Source of the DNA: Acidimicrobiales bacterium
Lineage (GTDB): Bacteria > Actinomycetota > Acidimicrobiia > Acidimicrobiales > CAIXPF01
Reading direction: 5' to 3'
Assembly: GCA_020846295.1 (NCBI GenBank)
Contig: JADLEF010000319.1
Coordinates: forward strand, 1-64,000
Length of the DNA: 64,000 bases
Part shown: positions 40,381 through 49,364 of the stretch, in pieces
Position numbering within the stretch: position 1 is the stretch's first letter
How the letters are laid out: every line of letters begins with the position of its first letter
Made by a program: the position numbers and the translations under genes
The notes under the pieces: model-generated
Seen by the model: only the letters and a program-made list of their open reading frames with translations
Databases searched by the model: none
Told to the model about the DNA's origin: nothing

Positions 40381-41706
40381 TCAGGACGGCTTGCCCTCGA
40401 GGGCGTTGGTCATGTCGTAGAACTTGCCGTCGGTCGGCGCGAGCTTCCCGTCGTGGATCACGTCGTAGGCGACGGACCGGTTGAAGATGCGGGGGAACGA
40501 TCCGGCCTCGCCCGAACCGGCCGCACCCTCGTAGGGCTTGGTCAGATCCAGCACGTTGATCATCCCGCCGGTGTCGACCGCGGTCGCCTCGGAGGCGGCG
40601 GCGAGGAAGGTCTCGGCGGTGATGTCGCCCTCCATCGACTCGACGATCTGGGTGAAGGCGGTGAACGCGGTCCACGTGCCCAACCCGGCGAGGCTGTTCC
40701 AATCCAGATCCGGCGCGTCGTAGGTCTCCAGCGCGGTGCGGTAGTCCTCCCACACGTCGCTCACGATGTCGGTGTAGGAGTTGACCACCACGCCGTTCTC
40801 GGTGAGCTCGGGGAACTGCTCGGCCACCTTGCCGTTGAGGTTGCCCTGCAGGCCGTAGAGGCGTTGCTTGGCGCCGGTCGCCTCCATGGCGGGCAGGAAG
40901 GCCAGCCAGTTGGAGTCGGAGATGCCGCCGTAGATGCAGTCCGTCCCGTCGGTCGCCTGGGCGACCTGGGAGGTGTAGTCCTGCGCGGTCAGCGGCAGGG
41001 TCACGAACTTCGCCTTGGCCGGGTCGAACCCTGCCGATCGGTAGCCGTTCTCGATCTGGGCCCGGGCCAGGTCGGTGGTGGCCAGCTCGACCACGACGGC
41101 GGCCGGCGCCTTGCAGCCGTCTTCGATCATGCGCACCGCGGCGCCGGTGGAGGCGGCGAAGTTGGCGCCGAGCACGAAGGAGTTCTCGTAGGAGAACTCC
41201 TGCTGCACGATCGGGCAGCACGCCCCGAACCAGGCGATGTTGGCCTCGCGCAGGATGTCGATGCCGCGGCTGACGTCGAAGGTGAACGAGCCGACGTTGG
41301 CGACGACCTTCTCCTCCACCGCCTGGCGGGCGCAGTTGGCCGCCTCGTTGGCCTCGCCGCGGTCGTCGCAGGTGATCACCTCGAGCGGCCGACCGTTGAT
41401 GCCACCCTTGTCGTTGATGTACTTGGCGTAGATCTTGGCCGCCTCGGGGATGTTGGGGTAGGGCGGCAACTGGGTGTTGACCGGCGCGGAGGTCATGACC
41501 TTGATCGGTTCGCCCGTCGGAGCGGCCGCCCCGGATGCGGTGGAGCCGTTCGAGGCGCGGGCCGCCGGTCCGTCGCCACCGTCGTCTCCGCCGCAGGCGG
41601 CGGCAAGGAGCGCAGCGCACACCAGCGCGGCCACGACACGGCATCGACGCCGACCAGCGCGCTCCATCCCGATCGATCGCCGGGCGCGCCACAACACGCT
41701 GACCAT
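40381..41706 (-). CDS. ABC substrate-binding lipoprotein, tandem paralogue B
   Basis: Lipobox LLAAAC|GGDDGG; long shared segments with paralogue A; start may be an internal ATG. Confidence 0.9.
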   Translation of the reverse strand: MVSVLWRARRSIGMERAGRRRCRVVAALVCAALLAAACGGDDGGDGPAARASNGSTASGAAAPTGEPIKVMTSAPVNTQLPPYPNIPEAAKIYAKYINDKGGINGRPLEVITCDDRGEANEAANCARQAVEEKVVANVGSFTFDVSRGIDILREANIAWFGACCPIVQQEFSYENSFVLGANFAASTGAAVRMIEDGCKAPAAVVVELATTDLARAQIENGYRSAGFDPAKAKFVTLPLTAQDYTSQVAQATDGTDCIYGGISDSNWLAFLPAMEATGAKQRLYGLQGNLNGKVAEQFPELTENGVVVNSYTDIVSDVWEDYRTALETYDAPDLDWNSLAGLGTWTAFTAFTQIVESMEGDITAETFLAAASEATAVDTGGMINVLDLTKPYEGAAGSGEAGSFPRIFNRSVAYDVIHDGKLAPTDGKFYDMTNALEGKPS

Positions 41707-42107
41707 GGTTCCCCCTTGTCACGAGCCGCCGCGCTGCCTTCCCCCGAAGGCGCTACCGGGCGGCCGCTGCGAGGTCTAGCACAAGCCGACGGTTGCTTTG
41801 TCAAGAGCGACCCATTTTTGAAACTGCTCGCGATAGAGCTAGCAGTTGCGATTTCTATGAAGCTTTTGATTTCTCGCGCGCTGCGACCGTGGCCGAACAC
41901 GACACGTGCCGGTATGGGCAGAGCGACGGGTCGTTTGGCCCCGCGAGCACGGAGCGGTCGCCCTGCGGCACGACAGGCCGACGTGTTACGTTCGCCATCG
42001 GCCGGGCCGATGACCGAACCCGTCGGTATGGGACAACGTTGTGCGTGGTCAACGCAGCACGACACATGTCACGCAGACGTTCCGACATCACATCACAGGC
42101 ACGCGTC

Positions 42108-42118
42108 GACAATTTGTC
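42108..42118. promoter_or_regulatory. Operator-like palindrome GACAATTTGTC upstream of alpha/beta hydrolase
   Basis: Direct reading (cGACAATTTGTCaa) about 70 nt before the ATG at 42189. Confidence 0.4.
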
Positions 42119-42188
42119 AACAACGCTTCGGCGGAACCGGCGCAACACGATGCGCGCCGACGCCGGGGCCGTCCCGAAAGGACGATCG

Positions 42189-43118
42189 ATGGCCCTCGAT
42201 CCAATCGCCGCCGGCCTGCTGCAGCAGATGGCGGAAGCCAACATGCCCGCCCTGAACGAGATGGCGCCGGCCGAAGCCCGCGAAGCCGCCGCCGGGTTCA
42301 TCGCGCTCGCTGGACCCGGCGACCAGACCGTGCAGACCGAGGACCGCACCATCACCGGACCCGGCGGTCCGCTGCCGGTGCGGGTGTACACCCCGCAGGG
42401 CGTCGACGGCGCGGTCGGCGCGCTCGTCTACTACCACGGTGGCGGCTGGGTGATCGGCACCATCGAGTCGACCGACGCCATCTGCCGCAACGTCGCCGCC
42501 CGGGCCGGCTGCAAGGTCGTCTCCGTCGAGTACCGCCTCGCCCCCGAGCACGGCTACCCCGCCCCCCTGGAGGACTGCTACGCCGCGCTGGCGTGGGTCG
42601 CCGCCAACGGGGCGGAGATCGGCGTCGACCCCACCCGCCTCGCGGTGGGCGGCGACAGCGCCGGCGGCAACCTCGCCGCCGCCGTGGCGCTGAAGGCCCG
42701 CGACGAGCACGGGCCGGCCCTGCGCCTGCAGCTGTTGGTGTACCCCGTGACCGATCGCAGCTACGGCACCGCCTCCTACGCGGCCAACGGCGAGGGGTAC
42801 CTGCTGACCACCTCGATGATGGAGTGGTTCTGGGACCACTATGTCGATGCCGGCTCCGCCGACGATCCCTACGTCAGCCCGCTGCGGGCGAAGGACCTCT
42901 CCGGCCTTCCCGCCGCGGTGGTCTTCACCGCCGAGTTCGACCCGCTGCGCGACGAGGGCGAGGCGTACGCCGCCGCCCTGCGCGCCGCCGGCGTGAGCGT
43001 CGAGGCCGAGCGCTTCGACGGGCAGATCCACGCCTTCTGGCAGATGCCCGCAACCTTCGCCGCCGCCGACGCCGCCGCCGATCGGGCGGCCGCCGCGTTG
43101 CGCAAGGTGTTCGCCTGA
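42189..43118 (+). CDS. Alpha/beta hydrolase (HSL-type esterase)
   Basis: VYYHGGGWVIGTIES, GDSAGGNLAAAVAL. Confidence 0.93.
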   Translation: MALDPIAAGLLQQMAEANMPALNEMAPAEAREAAAGFIALAGPGDQTVQTEDRTITGPGGPLPVRVYTPQGVDGAVGALVYYHGGGWVIGTIESTDAICRNVAARAGCKVVSVEYRLAPEHGYPAPLEDCYAALAWVAANGAEIGVDPTRLAVGGDSAGGNLAAAVALKARDEHGPALRLQLLVYPVTDRSYGTASYAANGEGYLLTTSMMEWFWDHYVDAGSADDPYVSPLRAKDLSGLPAAVVFTAEFDPLRDEGEAYAAALRAAGVSVEAERFDGQIHAFWQMPATFAAADAAADRAAAALRKVFA

Positions 43119-43197
43119 CGACGTCGTCGCGTCGACCGCCCGTCCCCCATCCGCGAGCCACCACCAACCTGCACAGCACCACCACAGGAGCAATCCC

Positions 43198-44835
43198 ATG
43201 ACACAGTCCAACGGCGAGGGCCGCAGCGTCGACGTCGTGATCGTCGGCGCCGGCTTCGGCGGCATGTACATGCTGCACCACCTGCGACAGCTCGGCTTCG
43301 CCGCCAAGGTCCTCGAGCGCGGCGACGGGGTCGGCGGCACGTGGTATTGGAACCGCTACCCCGGCGCCCGCTGCGATGTGGAGAGCCTCTTCTACTCGTA
43401 CTCCTTCGACGAGCAGCTCGAGCAGGAGTGGAGCTGGTCGGAGAAGTATTCCCCGCAGCCGGAGATCCTGACCTACGCCAACCACGTGGCCGATCGCTTC
43501 GACCTGCGCCGCGACATCGAGTTCGAGACCGCCGTCGATCGGGCGGTCTGGGACGACGCCGCCGCGGTGTGGCGAATCCACACCTCCAAGGGGGAGACGA
43601 TCAGCGCGCAGCACTACGTGATGGCGTCGGGCTGCCTGTCGCACTCGAAGCTGCCGGAGATCAAGGGCGTGCACAGCTTCCGCGGGCCGACCTACCACAC
43701 CGGCCACTGGCCCCACGAGGGCGTGGACTTCACCGGCCTGCGGGTCGGCGTGATCGGCACCGGATCGTCGGGCATCCAGTCGATCCCGCTCATCGCCCAG
43801 CAGGCGGCGCACGTGACGGTGTTCCAGCGCACCCCGAACTTCTCCATGCCGGCCGGCAACCGTCTGCTCACCGAGGCGGAGGTCAGTTCGATGAAGGCCG
43901 ACTACCGGGCGCAACGCCAGGCGGCGAAGGAATCCGGGTTCGGGGTACCGGTCGAGCTGCCGACGAAGTCCGCGCTGGAGGTGACCGAGGAGGAGCGCAA
44001 CGCCAAGTACGAGCAGGGCTGGAGCGAGGGCAACCTCGTCGCACTGCTGCTGGCCTTCACCGACGTGATCACCGACAAGGCGGCGAACGACACGGCGGCG
44101 GAGTTCATCCGCAACAAGATCCGTTCCATCGTGAAGGACCCGCAGACGGCCGAGGACCTGTGCCCCTTCGACCACCCGGTGGGCACGAAGCGGCCGTGCC
44201 TGGACACCGGCTACTACGAGACCTTCAACCGGCAGAACGTGCGCCTGGTCAACCTGCGGCGCACCCCGCTCACCGAGATCACCCCGAGCGGGGTCTGCAC
44301 CAGCGAGGAGACCTTCGAGTTCGACGCCATCGTGTTCGCCACCGGCTTCGACGCCATGACCGGCGCGCTGGTCAACGTGGACATCGAGGGCCGCGACGGC
44401 ATCACCCTCAAGGACAAGTGGAAGGACGGCACCCGCACCTACCTCGGCCTCATGGTGCACGGCTTCCCGAACTTCTACACCATCACAGGGCCGGCCAGCC
44501 CGTCGGTGTTCTCCAACATGATGGTGTCCATCGAGCAGCACGTGGAGCTGATCGGGACGATCCTCAGCCACCTGCGGAACAACCACAAGTCGGCCATCGA
44601 AGCGACCAAGGAGGCCGAGGACTTCTGGGTCGAGCACAACAACGAGGCGGGTGCGGCAACGCTCTACCCGCTGGCCAACTCGTGGTACATGGGCTCCAAC
44701 GTGCCGGGCAAGCCCCGCGTGCTGATGCCGTACATCGGCGGCGTGGGCGTGTACCGCCAGGAGTGCGACGAGATCGTCGCCGACAACTTCCGGGGCTTCA
44801 CGATGCGCGACGCACGCACACCGGCCATGGCCTGA
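43198..44835 (+). CDS. Flavin-containing Baeyer-Villiger monooxygenase (cyclohexanone monooxygenase-like)
   Basis: DVVIVGAGFGGMYMLHHLRQLGF, GGTWYWNRYPGARCDVES, FRGPTYHTGHWPHEGVDFTGLRVGVIGTGSSG. Confidence 0.95.
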   Translation: MTQSNGEGRSVDVVIVGAGFGGMYMLHHLRQLGFAAKVLERGDGVGGTWYWNRYPGARCDVESLFYSYSFDEQLEQEWSWSEKYSPQPEILTYANHVADRFDLRRDIEFETAVDRAVWDDAAAVWRIHTSKGETISAQHYVMASGCLSHSKLPEIKGVHSFRGPTYHTGHWPHEGVDFTGLRVGVIGTGSSGIQSIPLIAQQAAHVTVFQRTPNFSMPAGNRLLTEAEVSSMKADYRAQRQAAKESGFGVPVELPTKSALEVTEEERNAKYEQGWSEGNLVALLLAFTDVITDKAANDTAAEFIRNKIRSIVKDPQTAEDLCPFDHPVGTKRPCLDTGYYETFNRQNVRLVNLRRTPLTEITPSGVCTSEETFEFDAIVFATGFDAMTGALVNVDIEGRDGITLKDKWKDGTRTYLGLMVHGFPNFYTITGPASPSVFSNMMVSIEQHVELIGTILSHLRNNHKSAIEATKEAEDFWVEHNNEAGAATLYPLANSWYMGSNVPGKPRVLMPYIGGVGVYRQECDEIVADNFRGFTMRDARTPAMA

Positions 44836-44864
44836 CCGGCACCGCCCGGCCCCGCCCGGCACCC

Positions 44865-44886
44865 GACCATACGCATCGGTATGGTC
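44865..44886. repeat. Inverted repeat GACCATAC-gcatcg-GTATGGTC
   Basis: Arms 44865-44872 / 44879-44886. Confidence 0.85.
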
Positions 44887-44914
44887 CACGCCCATCGATG
44901 TGACGCCGGCCACT

Positions 44915-44948
44915 CCTCGCACCGAATCGGCGCCGATTCGGTGCGAGG
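44915..44948. repeat. 34-bp perfect palindrome CCTCGCACCGAATCGGCGCCGATTCGGTGCGAGG
   Basis: Direct reading; 17 + 17 nt, no spacer. Confidence 0.92.
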
Positions 44949-45126
44949 GGGTTCGGATCACCTCCATCGAATCGGCCATCTCCGACGGAACGTGGGCGAA
45001 CGGGCCCGAACCGCGCGCAAGGCCGAAAGACCCTTTCTCTCGACAGACGTCCCGCTTTCGAACCACGCTCCGAAAAGGCGCGGTACGTTCGGGCGCGTCG
45101 GTCACCGAAGAAGGGAAGTGCAGCCC

Positions 45127-46269
45127 ATGCGCGCCGGAGTCACCATCATCTGCCAGAACTACGGGGATTGGGACCGCTACGAAGCGGCCGAGCGCGGCGA
45201 GGGTGTGCCCACCCGCCCCGCCATCGCCGACCGGCAGATCTTCCGCGACGAGATCCGCCACGCACTGCTCGCCGACGAGCTCGGCTTCGACAGCGTGTGG
45301 ACCATCGAGCACCACTTCACCCCCTACACGATGGTGACCAACCCGCTGCAGCTGCTGACCTACCTCGCTGCGGCAACCAAGAACGTGGACCTCGGCACCA
45401 TGGTGATCGTGCTGCCCTGGCACAACCCCGTGCGCGTCGCCGAGGACATCGCCATGCTCGACGCGCTCCTCGGCGAGGACCGCCACGTGCTCGCCGGTGT
45501 GGGACGCGGCCTCGGCCGCCGGGAGTACGCCGGCATGGGCATCGATCAGAACACCGCCCGCGGCCGCTTCGACGAAGGACTCGCCATCATCAAGGAGCTG
45601 CTCGCCACCGGTGAGTGCACGTTCCACGGCCAGCACTTCGACGTGGAGAACGTGCGCCTGCGCCCGCAGCCGGGCAAGGACATCTCCGACGTCCTGCTCG
45701 CCGCCGCCGGCTCGCCCGAGACGATGGCCGTCACCGCCAAGATGGACGTCAAGCCGCTCATCATCCCCACCTCGGCCCTGCGCATCGCGCTGGGCGGCGC
45801 GCAGAACTACATGCGCCTGCGCCAGGAGGTCGGCCTCGGCCCGGTGGCGACCAAGCTGGCGCTGTGGACCTACTGCGGCGAGACGGCACAGGAGGCCCGG
45901 GACAACGCCGAGCGCTACATGCTGGAGTACACCGACAGCGCGCTGCGCCACTACGAGCTGGGCGGCACGCACTTCGACGGCCTCCAGGGCTACAACGGCT
46001 ACGCCAAGATGGCCGAGGCGCTGCGAGACAACGACATGGGCTGGCGGCGCTCCATCGTCGACGGCCACCCGTGGGGCACGCCCGACCAGATCATCGAGCG
46101 CGTCAGCGAGCTGGCCCGCCAGTTCGGCACGTCGGAGATCTCCTTCGTGTTCCGCTACGGCTCCATGCCCCAAGAGGTCGCGGAGAAGAGCCTGCGGCTG
46201 TTCGCCAAAGAGGTGCTGCCCGCCCTGCACGAGCTGCAGACCGAGCCGATGGAGCTGGCCGCCGTCTGA
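45127..46269 (+). CDS. LLM-class flavin-dependent oxidoreductase
   Basis: RHALLADELGFDSVWTIEHHF, VDLGTMVIVLPWHNPVRVAEDIAMLD, LAGVGRGLGRREYAGMGI. Confidence 0.92.
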   Translation: MRAGVTIICQNYGDWDRYEAAERGEGVPTRPAIADRQIFRDEIRHALLADELGFDSVWTIEHHFTPYTMVTNPLQLLTYLAAATKNVDLGTMVIVLPWHNPVRVAEDIAMLDALLGEDRHVLAGVGRGLGRREYAGMGIDQNTARGRFDEGLAIIKELLATGECTFHGQHFDVENVRLRPQPGKDISDVLLAAAGSPETMAVTAKMDVKPLIIPTSALRIALGGAQNYMRLRQEVGLGPVATKLALWTYCGETAQEARDNAERYMLEYTDSALRHYELGGTHFDGLQGYNGYAKMAEALRDNDMGWRRSIVDGHPWGTPDQIIERVSELARQFGTSEISFVFRYGSMPQEVAEKSLRLFAKEVLPALHELQTEPMELAAV

Positions 46270-46322
46270 GCGCGCCGCGGCGCCCCGTCCTCAGACGGTG
46301 GCATCCGGGTCGGGATCGACGA

Positions 46323-47537
46323 TCAGGCGATGACGCCGTCGGCGCGCAGTGCGGCGACGGCGTCGTCGTCGAGTCCGAGCAACGAGTGCAGCACCTCGTC
46401 GGTGTGCTGACCGAACGTCGGCGCCGGTAGGCGCAGCTGAGCCGGCGTGGCGGAGAACAGCGCCGGCGGGCGCACGTTGCGCATCCGACCGGCGGTCGGG
46501 TGCTCGGACTCGACCACGATGTTGCGGTGTCGCACGTGCGGGTCGTCGATCACCGCCTGGCGGGTGTTGACCGGCGCCACCGGCACATCGTGGCTGTCCA
46601 TCAGCTGCACCAGCTCGTCGGTGGTGTACCGCCCGGTCTCCTTCTCGATCTCGTCGTTCATCTCGACGGAGTGCCGGGTGCGGGCCTGCAGGTCCACGAA
46701 GCGCGGGTCGGTGGCCAGGTCCGCTCGCCCGAAGGCGCGGCACATCCCCTGCCACTGTGGATCGGTGGACACCGAGTACACCAGCGCCCAGCCGTCGATG
46801 GTGGGGAACAGCCGGTACAGCGCGGTCAGCTCGGGCATCTCGACGTCGTGGTCGAGGTAGGTGTGGTTCCACATCGCCTCGGGCCACAGGAAGTGGATCG
46901 ACGCGTCCACCATGGCCAGCTCGATGTGCTGGCCGCCGTGCCCGTTGGCCCGTGCCACCAGCGCCGCGCAGATCGCCTGGGCGACGTTGAGCGAGGTCAC
47001 CTTGTCGCACACGATGGTGCCCATGAGCGTGGGTCGGCCACCGGCCGCCTGCACCACCGGGTACCCGCTGATGCACTGCACCACCGGGTCGAACGCGGGA
47101 CGGTGCGAGTACGGCCCGTCCGAACCGAACCCGCTGATCGAGCACATGATCAACTGGGGGTTCACCTGCCGCAGGTCCTCCCAACCGACACCGAGGCGAT
47201 CGAGGGCGCCGGGCCGGAAGTTCTGCACCACCACGTCGGCCTCGGCCACCAGCCGCTTGAGCAGCGCCTTGCCGTCGTCGTGCTTGAGGTTCAGCGTGAT
47301 CGAGCGCTTGTTGCGGTTGATCGAGTTGAACGGCGCGCTGACGCCCTGGGCGGAGTCGGCCAACGGGCCCGAGCTGCGGATGAGGTCCGGGGCGTGGGCC
47401 TGCTCCACCATGATCACGTCGGCGCCCTGATCGGCCAGGATCGAGGTCCCGAACGGGCCGGACACCACCGCCGACAGATCGATGATCCGCACGCCCTGCA
47501 GCGGCCCCGTCGGCGTGCTCGCCGCGTCGATCCCCAT
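46323..47537 (-). CDS. CaiB/BaiF CoA-transferase
   Basis: GVRIIDLSAVVSGPFGTSILADQGADVIMVEQ, NRNKRSITLNLKHDDGKALLKRLV. Confidence 0.93.
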   Translation of the reverse strand: MGIDAASTPTGPLQGVRIIDLSAVVSGPFGTSILADQGADVIMVEQAHAPDLIRSSGPLADSAQGVSAPFNSINRNKRSITLNLKHDDGKALLKRLVAEADVVVQNFRPGALDRLGVGWEDLRQVNPQLIMCSISGFGSDGPYSHRPAFDPVVQCISGYPVVQAAGGRPTLMGTIVCDKVTSLNVAQAICAALVARANGHGGQHIELAMVDASIHFLWPEAMWNHTYLDHDVEMPELTALYRLFPTIDGWALVYSVSTDPQWQGMCRAFGRADLATDPRFVDLQARTRHSVEMNDEIEKETGRYTTDELVQLMDSHDVPVAPVNTRQAVIDDPHVRHRNIVVESEHPTAGRMRNVRPPALFSATPAQLRLPAPTFGQHTDEVLHSLLGLDDDAVAALRADGVIA

Positions 47538-47626
47538 GATGCTCGCTCCCCCTTCGGCCCCCGGCCGGCGTCACACAGTAGCGGGGTACCGTGTCGGCCG
47601 ACGTTGCGACCGTAGGGGGACGAACG

Positions 47627-48403
47627 ATGGGTGAGTTGGACGGCAGGATCGCACTGGTGACCGGGATCGGCGCCGGGATGGGCACCGGGATCGCGCAGGC
47701 GTACGCCGAGGCCGGCGCCACGGTCGTCGGGGTGGACATCGACGAGGCGGCCGGCCGGTCGGTGATGGACGCCATCGGCGCGCCGTCGTCGTTTCTGCGC
47801 GGCGACGTGTCGAAGGTGGCCGAGTGCGAAGGCATGGTGGACACCGTCGTCGCCCGGCACGGCCGGCTCGACGTCGTGGTCAACAACGCCGGGGTGACCA
47901 AGAGCCTCGGCTTCTTCGACGTCACCGAGCCGGACTGGGACCGCATCTACTCGGTGAACGCCAAGGGCCTGTTCTTCGTGATGCAGGCGGCGGCCAAGGC
48001 CATGCGCGACGCCGGCACCGGCGGGCGCATCGTCAACATCGCCTCCATCGCCGGCAAGGGCTACCGGGGCACCTCCAACGTCGCCTACGCCGGCACCAAG
48101 GGCTCGGTCATCGCCATGACCCGCATCGCCGCCTCCCAGCTGGCCCGCTTCGGGATCAACGTCAACTCGATCTGCCCGGGCGTCACCCGCACCGCGCTGT
48201 TCGACCAGGTGATCGACGAGCTGGTCGACCGGTTGGGCGGCACCCGGGCCGAGGCCGAGGCCCGCGCCGTGCGCTCGATCCCGTTGCGGCGGGCCAACGA
48301 GCCCTCCGACATCGCCGCGCTGGCCGTGTTCCTCGCCTCCGAGGGCGCCCGCAACGTGACCGGCCAGTCCTGGAACGTCGACGGCGGCCTGCAGTGGGAC
48401 TGA
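47627..48403 (+). CDS. SDR-family oxidoreductase
   Basis: GRIALVTGIGAGMGTGIAQAYAEAGATVVGVD, NNAGVTKS, YAGTKGSVIAMT. Confidence 0.92.
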   Translation: MGELDGRIALVTGIGAGMGTGIAQAYAEAGATVVGVDIDEAAGRSVMDAIGAPSSFLRGDVSKVAECEGMVDTVVARHGRLDVVVNNAGVTKSLGFFDVTEPDWDRIYSVNAKGLFFVMQAAAKAMRDAGTGGRIVNIASIAGKGYRGTSNVAYAGTKGSVIAMTRIAASQLARFGINVNSICPGVTRTALFDQVIDELVDRLGGTRAEAEARAVRSIPLRRANEPSDIAALAVFLASEGARNVTGQSWNVDGGLQWD

Positions 48404-48425
48404 TCGAGCGCCGAGTCGCCGGCCG

Positions 48426-48451
48426 GCCGGCTGCGATGCGGCGCAGCCGGC
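48426..48451. terminator. Hairpin GCCGGCTGCG-atgcgg-CGCAGCCGGC between convergent genes
   Basis: Perfect 10-bp stem, 6-nt loop; no U-tract. Confidence 0.6.
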
Positions 48452-48464
48452 GCGGCCAGGCCGC

Positions 48465-49331
48465 TCAGATGCCGTAGGCGGTCGCCAGCTCGTCCAGGGC
48501 GGACTCGACGGTCTCCACGGTGACCTTGCGGCGCAGGTGCACCAGCAGCTGGTCCGCCCCCGCATCGGCGAAGGCCGCGGCCAGCTCGGGGCGGGCCGAA
48601 TCCCGGTTCGGGCTGGCCGTGATGTGCACGTCGTCGATGCTGCGACCGGTGCCCTCGAGCAACGAGGCCAGCGCGGCGCGGCGCTCGACCAGCAGCTCGG
48701 GGCTCACGTTGAACGGCAGCCAGTCCGCCCCCAGGCGCACGACGCGGCGGATCGCCACATCGCTCTCGCCGCCGACGTGGATCGGCGGGTGCGGCTGCTG
48801 CACCGGCTTGGGGAACGCCCGCGACGGTGCGAGCGACCAGAACTCGCCCTCGTGGGCGGACTCCGAGTCCATCCACAGCCGACGCATCAGCTCGATGTAC
48901 TCGTCGTTGCGGGCGCCGCGGCGCTCCCACGGCACCTGCAACGCCTCGTACTCCTCGCGCTGCCAGCCCACGCCGATGCCGAAGTCGAACCGGCCGCCGG
49001 ACAGCCAGTCCACGTTGGCCACCTCCTTGGCGGTGTACAGCGGGTTGCGCTGCGGCACCAGGATCACGCCCGTACCGAGCCGTATGGTCGTGGTCTGGCC
49101 GGCCAGCCAGGCCAGCGTCGTGAACGGCTCGGTCATGCCCGCCTCGCCGCTGGCGGGGACCTCGCCCGTCTCGGCGTAGGGGTACTCCTTGGCGTAGCGG
49201 TCGAAGAGCACCACGTGCTCACCGACCCACAACGAATGGAAGCCTCGCGCCTCCGCGGCGCGGGCGGCGGTGGCGAGGAAGGCGGGCGTCATGGGCGGGA
49301 CGAACGCGCCGAGAAACAGACCGATGTGCAT
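48465..49331 (-). CDS. LLM-class F420-dependent oxidoreductase
   Basis: MHIGLFLGAFVPPMTPAFLATAARAAEARGFHSLWVGEHVVLFDRY, IRLGTGVILVPQRNPLYTAKEVANVDWLSGGRFDFGIGVGW. Confidence 0.92.
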   Translation of the reverse strand: MHIGLFLGAFVPPMTPAFLATAARAAEARGFHSLWVGEHVVLFDRYAKEYPYAETGEVPASGEAGMTEPFTTLAWLAGQTTTIRLGTGVILVPQRNPLYTAKEVANVDWLSGGRFDFGIGVGWQREEYEALQVPWERRGARNDEYIELMRRLWMDSESAHEGEFWSLAPSRAFPKPVQQPHPPIHVGGESDVAIRRVVRLGADWLPFNVSPELLVERRAALASLLEGTGRSIDDVHITASPNRDSARPELAAAFADAGADQLLVHLRRKVTVETVESALDELATAYGI

Positions 49332-49364
49332 GGCCCAGGACGCTAACGCGCCGGCACGGGCCGG

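Noticed and set aside
39059-41722. 887-aa ORF apparently fusing the two SBP genes
   Set aside because: The upstream half is an out-of-frame translation of paralogue B; the real SBP starts at the ATG at 40363.
41793-42188. In-frame N-terminal extension of the esterase ORF
   Set aside because: Unconserved-looking translation across an AT-richer promoter region; ATG at 42189 is more plausible.
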